Notes under the pieces: generated by a model
What the model was told of the DNA's origin: nothing
The model's database searches: none
What the model saw: only the letters and a program-made list of their open reading frames with translations
Program-made: the position numbers and the translations under genes
Shown here: positions 1-7,084 of the stretch, piece after piece
Layout of the letters: each line of letters begins with the position of its first letter
Numbering within the stretch: the stretch's first letter is position 1
Source of the DNA: GCA-002840015 sp033765245
Lineage (GTDB): Bacteria; Pseudomonadota; Gammaproteobacteria; Xanthomonadales; Xanthomonadaceae
Reading direction: 5' to 3'
Length of the DNA: 7,084 nt
NCBI GenBank assembly: GCA_033765245.1
Contig: JANRIF010000296.1
Span: 1-7,084 of the forward strand

Positions 1-1637
<1,637 letters not shown>

Positions 1638-1708
1638 GGTGTCCTCCCGATGACATGGCGGCGAATGGCGCTGCGCATCATTGTCCGTGTGCTGCGCCTA
1701 GGCCCTAT

Positions 1709-1722
1709 TAGACCATCGTCTA
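1709..1722. promoter_or_regulatory. Perfect palindrome, candidate operator of acs
   Basis: TAGAC-CATC-GTCTA is a perfect 5+5 bp palindrome with a 4-bp spacer. It touches the candidate acs -10 box (1705-1710). In several gammaproteobacteria acs is controlled by a LuxR-type response regulator (CrbR, also called ErdR) of a two-component system linked to acetate use. A dyad in this place would fit such a factor, but I cannot confirm its binding motif from memory. A repressor site is equally possible because the dyad overlaps the core promoter. Confidence 0.45.
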
Positions 1723-1723
1723 G

Positions 1724-1735
1724 AACCCGTGGGTT
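1724..1735. promoter_or_regulatory. Second palindrome, AACCC-GT-GGGTT
   Basis: AACCC at 1724-1728 and GGGTT at 1731-1735 form a perfect 12-bp dyad, one base away from the TAGAC palindrome. It lies on the upstream side of the putative acs -10 box, where a -35 box or activator site would be expected. It may be a second operator, or chance in a GC-rich spacer; nothing assigns a protein to it. Confidence 0.3.
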
Positions 1736-1831
1736 TACGACCAAAGGCGAATGGCCCTGCCCCCACCCGCTACCCACACTCCACCCGACCCGCCGTGTGG
1801 GATCGGCGGCAACACCTTGGGAGGGGACTCT

Positions 1832-3202
1832 ATGAACGTTAAACCAATACGCGGCGTGCGGGTTGGCGCGCTGGCACTAGCGGTGGCACTTGCCTTGCCG
1901 GCCACCGCACTGGCGCAGACCGACAAGGAACGCGAGCTGGAAGCGCGCATCGCGCAACTGGAACAACTGGTGCAAACGTTGGTCTCGCAGCAACAGCAGA
2001 CCTCGCAACAGGTATCCGAGCAGGTCACCAAGCAGGTGAGCGAACAGGTGGCTGCCGCCACCGCCGCCAAGCCGGCCGCCGGGGCGATGCAGAGCGCGCG
2101 CATCACGCCCAACGCGAACCCCAATACCAGCTTCAGCTTCGGCGGCTTCATCAAGTTGGACGCCATGCTGACCAACACCAACGGTGGCGAAATCGCCGAC
2201 GGCTCGGCGGGGCGGTTGCTGTATCTGCCCGGCGCGATTCCGGTAGGCGCCGCCGACGAAGGCACCGACCTGGACGTGCACTCGCAGTTCTCGCGCTTCT
2301 GGTTCGGCGCCGATAGCACGCTCGATAGCGGCGACAAGCTCAAGGCGTACCTGGAATTCGATCTGTTCGGCGGCGCGCTGGGCAACGAGGTGTCCACCAA
2401 CACTTACGGCGTCACCGTGCGCCACGCCTTTGCCAGTTGGAACAACTGGCTGGCGGGCCAGACCTGGTCGAACTTCCAGGACGTCGCGGCGCTGCCCGAC
2501 GCGGTGGACTTCATCGGCCCCACCGATGGCACCGTGTTCGTGCGGCAGTCGCAAGTGCGTTACACCAACGGCGGCTGGGCGGTATCGCTGGAAAACCCGG
2601 AGACCATCGTCACGCCGTTCCAGGGCAACGGCGGCCGCATCGTCAGCGACGACAACGCGGTGCCCGATCTGGTGGCGCGCTACACCTTCAAGGACACCTG
2701 GGGCCACTTCAGCGTGGCCGGCATGCTGCGTCAGCTCAAGTACGAAACCACCACCGGCATCGACGACAGTACCACCGGCTTCGGCGTCAGCGCGTCGGGG
2801 CGCTACAACTTCGACGCGAATAACGATTTGCGCTTCATGGTCAATGCCGGCCAGGGCATCAGCCGCTACATCGGACTGGCGATCAGCAACGACGCGGTGC
2901 TCGACGCCAGCGGCAACCTCGACACCATCGACATGGTGTCCGGCTTCGTCGGCTTCCGCCACGCCTTCACGCCCACGGTGCGCGGCAACGTCTACTACTC
3001 GGGCGCGTTCTTCGACAACGCCACCAGCCTCACTGGCCTTGGCATCACGCAGAAGGTGCAATCGGTGGCGGCCAACGTGATCTGGTCGCCGTTACCCAAG
3101 CTCGACCTGGGCGTCGAGGCGCGCTACGGCCAGCGTGAGCTGGAAAACGGCGTCGACGGCGAACTCAAACGCCTGCAATTCCACGCCAAGTACTCGTTCT
3201 GA
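1832..3202 (+). CDS. DcaP-like outer-membrane porin
   Basis: This is a 456-aa outer-membrane beta-barrel of the DcaP family. Members characterised in Acinetobacter are trimeric channels for dicarboxylates and other small anions. The ATG at 1832 follows GGAGGGG by 5-6 bases. The first 28 residues are a clear Sec signal peptide (basic start, hydrophobic core around 12-20, cleavage after ALA at 26-28). Residues 31-75 form a Gln/Glu-rich coiled coil with hydrophobic residues at 36, 40, 43, 47 and 50, matching the periplasmic trimerisation stalk of the family. An Ala/Pro linker follows, and the barrel runs from about residue 98 (FSFGGFIKLD) to the terminal phenylalanine expected for BAM-dependent insertion. 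The in-frame extension to a start at 1751 lacks a ribosome site and would spoil the signal peptide. It is first in an operon with a symporter, so it probably admits the same carboxylate to the periplasm. Family assignment is by recall of sequence style. Confidence 0.85.
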   Translation: MNVKPIRGVRVGALALAVALALPATALAQTDKERELEARIAQLEQLVQTLVSQQQQTSQQVSEQVTKQVSEQVAAATAAKPAAGAMQSARITPNANPNTSFSFGGFIKLDAMLTNTNGGEIADGSAGRLLYLPGAIPVGAADEGTDLDVHSQFSRFWFGADSTLDSGDKLKAYLEFDLFGGALGNEVSTNTYGVTVRHAFASWNNWLAGQTWSNFQDVAALPDAVDFIGPTDGTVFVRQSQVRYTNGGWAVSLENPETIVTPFQGNGGRIVSDDNAVPDLVARYTFKDTWGHFSVAGMLRQLKYETTTGIDDSTTGFGVSASGRYNFDANNDLRFMVNAGQGISRYIGLAISNDAVLDASGNLDTIDMVSGFVGFRHAFTPTVRGNVYYSGAFFDNATSLTGLGITQKVQSVAANVIWSPLPKLDLGVEARYGQRELENGVDGELKRLQFHAKYSF

Positions 3203-3216
3203 CCGGGAGGTCACCC

Positions 3217-3480
3217 ATGTCCAAGCATCCTGCACGGGCCGCCGAATACTGGCGCGCCAACCTCAAGCTGATGACGAGCCTGCTCGCCATCTGGTTCCTG
3301 GTCTCGTTCGGCGCCGGCATCCTGTTTGCCGACGCCCTCAACGGCATCCGGTTTTTCGGCTTCAAGCTGGGCTTCTTCTTCGCGCAGCAAGGTGCCATTT
3401 ACGTGTTCGTCGCGCTGATTTTCTACTACGCGTGGCGGATGAACCGGATCGAGCGCGAGCTCGACGTCCACGAAGATTGA
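3217..3480 (+). CDS. DUF4212 protein, small subunit of sodium:solute symporter
   Basis: This 87-aa inner-membrane protein belongs to the DUF4212 family, always found next to VC_2705-type symporters and regarded as their small subunit. It starts 14 bp after the porin stop with GGGAGG six bases before the ATG. A short basic N-terminus with the motif YWRANLKLM leads into one membrane helix at about 18-38. The second helix, at about 52-73, carries the family hallmark FAQQG (55-59) and ends in YAWRMN. The tail is charged (RIERELDVHED). It plays a role like that of YjcH beside the acetate permease ActP, although the two are different families. The following symporter begins 10 bp after its stop, so the two are surely made together. 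The biochemical role of the subunit is not established. Confidence 0.93.
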   Translation: MSKHPARAAEYWRANLKLMTSLLAIWFLVSFGAGILFADALNGIRFFGFKLGFFFAQQGAIYVFVALIFYYAWRMNRIERELDVHED

Positions 3481-3490
3481 GGAAATCGAC

Positions 3491-5215
<1,725 letters not shown>

Positions 5216-5221
5216 GCCCCA

Positions 5222-5264
5222 GCGCCACCGCCCTATGCCACCACGCGGCAAGGGCGGTCGGCGC
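5222..5264 (+). repeat. Long imperfect hairpin after the symporter gene
   Basis: Seven bases after the symporter stop, GCGCC (5222-5226) plus ACCGCCC (5227-5233) pair with GGGCGGT (5252-5258) and GGCGC (5260-5264), with a single bulged C at 5259. Inside, TGCC (5236-5239) pairs with GGCA (5247-5250) around a 7-nt loop. That gives 16 base pairs, mostly GC. No T run follows, so it is not itself a terminator. It may protect the 3' end of the operon mRNA or be a member of a dispersed palindromic repeat family. Confidence 0.6.
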
Positions 5265-5271
5265 ACCCCCT

Positions 5272-5298
5272 GAGGCACCTTCGGGTGCCTCTTTTTTT
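5272..5298 (+). terminator. Rho-independent terminator of the porin/symporter operon
   Basis: GAGGCACC (5272-5279), a TTCG tetraloop and GGTGCCTC (5284-5291) form a perfect 8-bp stem, followed by seven T residues (5292-5298). It ends the rightward operon. The opposite strand has no T run after the stem, so it should act mainly rightwards even though the leftward EF-hand gene ends only 5 bp beyond it. Confidence 0.95.
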
Positions 5299-5303
5299 GC
5301 CGC

Positions 5304-5648
5304 TCAGTGCGGTGGCGCGGTAAGTTCTGCGAGATCGAGAGAGCCGTCGCGATTGCGATCCTGGCGATGAAATGCGGCGGCAAGGTGTTCGCGATGGCGG
5401 CTCAGCGACAGCGGATGCCGCCCGGGCCGATCCCACTCGCCGCCTTCGATGCGCCCATCGCCATTGCGGTCCAGGCGCGCAAAGCCGCGTGTCAGGTGGC
5501 TCTGGTACTCGGCCAGCGCGATCCGGCCGTCGCCGTTCTGATCGTAGCGCGCGAAATACTCGCGCATGTCGGCAGGGCCGGCAGCCATGGCGAGCCCCGC
5601 AAGCGCGACACCCACAATAAAAAGGGGACGGGGATAATCAAGTCGCAA
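5304..5648 (-). CDS. Small EF-hand protein, probably secreted
   Basis: This is a 114-aa calcium-binding-type protein. Three canonical EF loops are visible: DQNGDGRIALAE (36-47), DRNGDGRIEGGE (60-71) and DRNRDGSLDLAE (97-108). Each has acidic or Asn residues at loop positions 1, 3 and 5, Gly at 6 and Glu at 12. The N-terminus (LFIVGVALAGLAMAAG, 9-24) looks like a signal peptide with cleavage near residues 21-24, so a periplasmic or outer location is likely. The start is doubtful. The frame is closed by a TGA within the desaturase tail, and TTG at 5648 is the only ATG/GTG/TTG before the hydrophobic stretch. It lacks a convincing ribosome site and lies in the hairpin of the desaturase terminator. 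GTG at 5615 or ATG at 5588 are later choices; the ATG would remove the signal peptide. Three loops rather than two or four is unusual for paired EF-hands. The partner or target is unknown. Confidence 0.78.
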   Translation of the reverse strand: MRLDYPRPLFIVGVALAGLAMAAGPADMREYFARYDQNGDGRIALAEYQSHLTRGFARLDRNGDGRIEGGEWDRPGRHPLSLSRHREHLAAAFHRQDRNRDGSLDLAELTAPPH

Positions 5649-5670
5649 CGTGATGACCCCGTCCCCGTTT
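5616..5670 (-). terminator. Palindromic terminator of the desaturase gene, REP-like
   Basis: Read on the minus strand, GGGGACGGGG (5666-5657) pairs perfectly with CCCCGTCCCC (5633-5624). The stem is extended inward by ATCA/TGAT (5654-5651 with 5640-5637) across a small internal loop. The closing arm is followed by TTTTTATT (5623-5616). It begins 8 bp after the desaturase stop, so it reads well as that gene's rho-independent terminator. The outer AAA (5621-5623) and TTT (5668-5670) extend the symmetry. The GGGGACGGGG core resembles dispersed palindromic repeats common in gammaproteobacterial genomes, so it may be a recruited repeat. Confidence 0.75.
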
Positions 5671-5673
5671 GTG

Positions 5674-6879
5674 TTACGCGCGAGCGGGAACCAGCGCGTA
5701 TCCCTTCAGGCGATCGGCGAACTGCGCCAGTGCTTCGATGCCGGACGCTTCCGCTTCGGCGCACCACTGCCGCAACGCTTCGAGCATGGCATCGGAGTTT
5801 TGCCCGGTGCGCTCGTACACCGCACGCAGACGCTGGCGATACTCATAGACCGTGGCGAGGTTGGGTCGCTGCGCGATGAAGGCGCGCAGACGCTGGCTGG
5901 CATCGTCGTCGAGCCAGCGGCCGCCGTTGACCAATGCCTTGCGCAAGCGCCGCGGCAACGCACGCAGGCTGTCGCCAGCCTGCTGCGCTTCGGCGCGCAC
6001 GGTGGGCGCGATCACGCCACGAAAGTAATCGCTCATCACCTGGAAGCGATGCACCAGCACTGCGCGCAGGGTGTCGGTATCGGGCAGTTCGATGTTCGGA
6101 CGGATATCGAGCTGCGGCGCCACCCGGCGCACCTTGGCCAGACCCACGAACTGCAGCCCGCGGATCACGCTCCAGCCGATGTCGAACTCGAAACGACGCA
6201 GCGCGAAGCGCGACGAACTCGGAAAGGCGTGATGATTGTTGTGCAGCTCCTCACCGCCGATGAAGAACGCCCACGGCGTGAGGTTGGTGGAGGTGTCGTC
6301 GGTCTCGAAGTTGCGATAACCCCACCAGTGGCCCAGACCGTTGACCACGCCCGCGGCCCAGAACGGAATCCAGATCATCTGCAGCGCCCACACCGCCAAA
6401 CCAAGCACGCCGAACAGTGCCAGGCTGACCACCAGCATCAGCACCGGTCCGAAGGTGGCGTACGGGGTGTACAGATGACGCTCGATCCAGTCGTCCGGAC
6501 AGCCCTTGCCGTACTTCTCGATCGACTCACGATCCGCGCGCGCCGCGCGGTACAGCTCGACGCCGCGACTCATCACCGTGCGCAGGCCGAACACCTGCGG
6601 GCTGTGCGGATCCTCCGGCGTTTCGCACTTGGCGTGGTGCTTGCGATGGATCGCCGCCCACTCGCGCGTGATCATCGAAGTGGTCAGCCAACTCCAGAAA
6701 CGGAAGAAGTGCGCCAGCAACGGATGAAAATCGACGCCGCGATGCGCCTGGCTGCGATGCAGATAGAGGGTGACGGAGAAGATGGTCAACTGCGTGACCA
6801 CCAGGAAATACACGACGATCTGGCCCCAGCTCCAGCCGGTCAGGCCGGAAACCAGCCAGTCGTACAACGCGATGTTCAT
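5674..6879 (-). CDS. Membrane acyl-CoA desaturase (delta-9 type) with long C-terminal tail
   Basis: This 401-aa di-iron membrane desaturase introduces a double bond into fatty acyl chains (acyl-CoA or lipid-bound), using O2 and an electron donor. All histidine boxes are present: HRSQAH (41-46), HRKHH (78-82) and HNNHH (213-217). N180 with H184 in NGLGHWWGY matches the extra metal ligand region of stearoyl-CoA desaturases. Hydrophobic segments lie at about 20-40, 55-70 and 143-180. The catalytic core ends near residue 257. The remaining 144 residues are a basic, helix-rich tail that ends LKGYALVPARA. The ATG at 6879 has GGAG five bases upstream; the open frame continues to 7053, but that extension is Pro/Arg-rich and translates the G-rich spacer, so I reject it. 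It seems monocistronic, with its own terminator. It resembles DesB-type enzymes of Pseudomonas, used for aerobic membrane-lipid unsaturation; exact acceptor and position are not shown by the sequence. Confidence 0.93.
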   Translation of the reverse strand: MNIALYDWLVSGLTGWSWGQIVVYFLVVTQLTIFSVTLYLHRSQAHRGVDFHPLLAHFFRFWSWLTTSMITREWAAIHRKHHAKCETPEDPHSPQVFGLRTVMSRGVELYRAARADRESIEKYGKGCPDDWIERHLYTPYATFGPVLMLVVSLALFGVLGLAVWALQMIWIPFWAAGVVNGLGHWWGYRNFETDDTSTNLTPWAFFIGGEELHNNHHAFPSSSRFALRRFEFDIGWSVIRGLQFVGLAKVRRVAPQLDIRPNIELPDTDTLRAVLVHRFQVMSDYFRGVIAPTVRAEAQQAGDSLRALPRRLRKALVNGGRWLDDDASQRLRAFIAQRPNLATVYEYRQRLRAVYERTGQNSDAMLEALRQWCAEAEASGIEALAQFADRLKGYALVPARA

Positions 6880-6985
6880 GGAAACTCCAGACGGGAAGGC
6901 GACCCCTGAACCGGCATCATGCCTGCGCGCAAGGACAGCGTCACCTGTCGCTACCGTATGGGGGCGGCGGGGTGGGGGTTCAAGG

Positions 6986-7020
6986 TTGGAGATGGGAGTC
7001 GGGACCGGGAGCTCGGAGAA
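6986..7020. repeat. Degenerate 7-bp tandem repeat upstream of the desaturase
   Basis: On the plus strand TTGGAGA, TGGGAGT, CGGGACC, GGGAGCT and CGGAGAA follow one another, a loose YGGGAGN period of seven. A G-rich tract (6960-6978) lies beside it. Together with the flanking sequence to 6880 this forms the spacer upstream of the desaturase; I found no convincing -35/-10 pair in it. Confidence 0.4.
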
Positions 7021-7046
7021 GCCAACCCAAAAGCGCAAAGTGAAAG

Positions 7047-7068
7047 CTCGCAACCTTGTCGTTGCGAG
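7047..7068. repeat. Perfect 8-bp inverted repeat at the window edge
   Basis: CTCGCAAC (7047-7054) and GTTGCGAG (7061-7068) are separated by 6 bp. On the minus strand the stem is followed by CTTTCACTTT, loosely like a terminator tail, so it may end a leftward gene that lies beyond the window. It could instead be an operator for the desaturase, about 170 bp upstream of its start. Confidence 0.45.
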
Positions 7069-7084
7069 GCCCGAGTCCTGAGGC

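Larger units (their letters stand above)
1638..1831. promoter_or_regulatory. Divergent promoter region between acs and the porin operon
   Basis: These 194 bp contain no gene and must drive both acs (leftward) and the porin operon (rightward). On the acs strand a TAATAG hexamer at 1710-1705 is a plausible -10 box, giving a leader of about 60 nt. No good -35 box sits 16-18 bp upstream, which would suit an activator-dependent promoter. Two short palindromes lie at 1709-1722 and 1724-1735. Nearer the porin start, CCCACAC (1773-1779) and GTGTGGG (1795-1801) can pair as a weak hairpin in the porin leader. GGAGGGG at 1820-1826 is the porin ribosome binding site. I could not find a convincing sigma-70 or sigma-54 promoter for the rightward genes. 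The promoter assignments are inference. Confidence 0.6.

Noticed and set aside
1741..1770. Sigma-54 promoter for the porin operon (TGGCCCTGCCCC)
   Set aside because: The GG element is there by chance, but the required TTGC-like -12 element is missing.
1751..1831. Upstream extension of the porin
   Set aside because: The added 27 residues are Pro-rich, lack a ribosome site, and would bury the signal peptide that begins at 1832.
1877..3061. Long leftward frame across the porin
   Set aside because: It is a codon shadow of the porin, with Val/Ala/Gly/Arg/His bias and no start signal.
5650..6909. 419-aa rightward frame across the desaturase
   Set aside because: It is antisense to the histidine-box protein; the composition is that of a shadow frame, and it starts without a ribosome site.
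6960..7009. G-quadruplex
   Set aside because: Three G runs are close, but the fourth is 15 bases away, so the common four-run pattern is not met.
6880..7053. 58-residue N-terminal extension of the desaturase
   Set aside because: It translates the G-rich spacer and the 7-bp repeat, while ATG 6879 has a good GGAG site and gives the usual family length before histidine box 1.

Overview
The window is GC-rich and fully coding-dense. Its gene content fits a gammaproteobacterium, most likely of the Xanthomonadaceae/Lysobacteraceae type: an Acs, a DcaP-like porin, a DUF4212 protein with a VC_2705-type symporter, and a long-tailed acyl-CoA desaturase. This placement rests on remembered gene content and general sequence style, not on a search.

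Left part (1-5298). Acetyl-CoA synthetase (acs) reads leftwards and runs off the window edge. A 194-bp divergent promoter region with two adjacent palindromes separates it from a rightward three-gene operon: a trimeric DcaP-type outer-membrane porin, an 87-aa two-helix protein (DUF4212, the symporter small subunit) and a 574-aa sodium:solute symporter of the VC_2705 subfamily. The spacings are 14 and 10 bp, and each gene has its own Shine-Dalgarno sequence. After the symporter stop codon come a long stable hairpin and then a textbook rho-independent terminator. Read together, the locus takes a small carboxylate (acetate is the obvious candidate) through the outer membrane by the porin and across the inner membrane by the symporter. 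Acs then activates it to acetyl-CoA.

Right part (5299-7084). Two genes read leftwards and converge on the symporter operon. The upstream one encodes a membrane-bound acyl-CoA (delta-9 type) desaturase with all three histidine boxes and a long C-terminal tail. The downstream one encodes a small secreted-looking protein with three EF-hand loops. Between them is a GGGGACGGGG/CCCCGTCCCC palindrome followed by a T-rich run. It looks like the desaturase terminator and also like a dispersed REP-type repeat. The EF-hand gene's only upstream start codon, a TTG, lies inside that hairpin. The 205 bp upstream of the desaturase hold a G-rich stretch, a degenerate 7-bp repeat and a perfect 8-bp inverted repeat at the edge.

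I see no RNA gene, CRISPR array, transposase or phage gene. Most of the window is ordinary metabolism. The points that deserve a second look are the promoter palindromes, the REP-like terminator that overlaps a gene start, the hairpin after the symporter and the desaturase tail.
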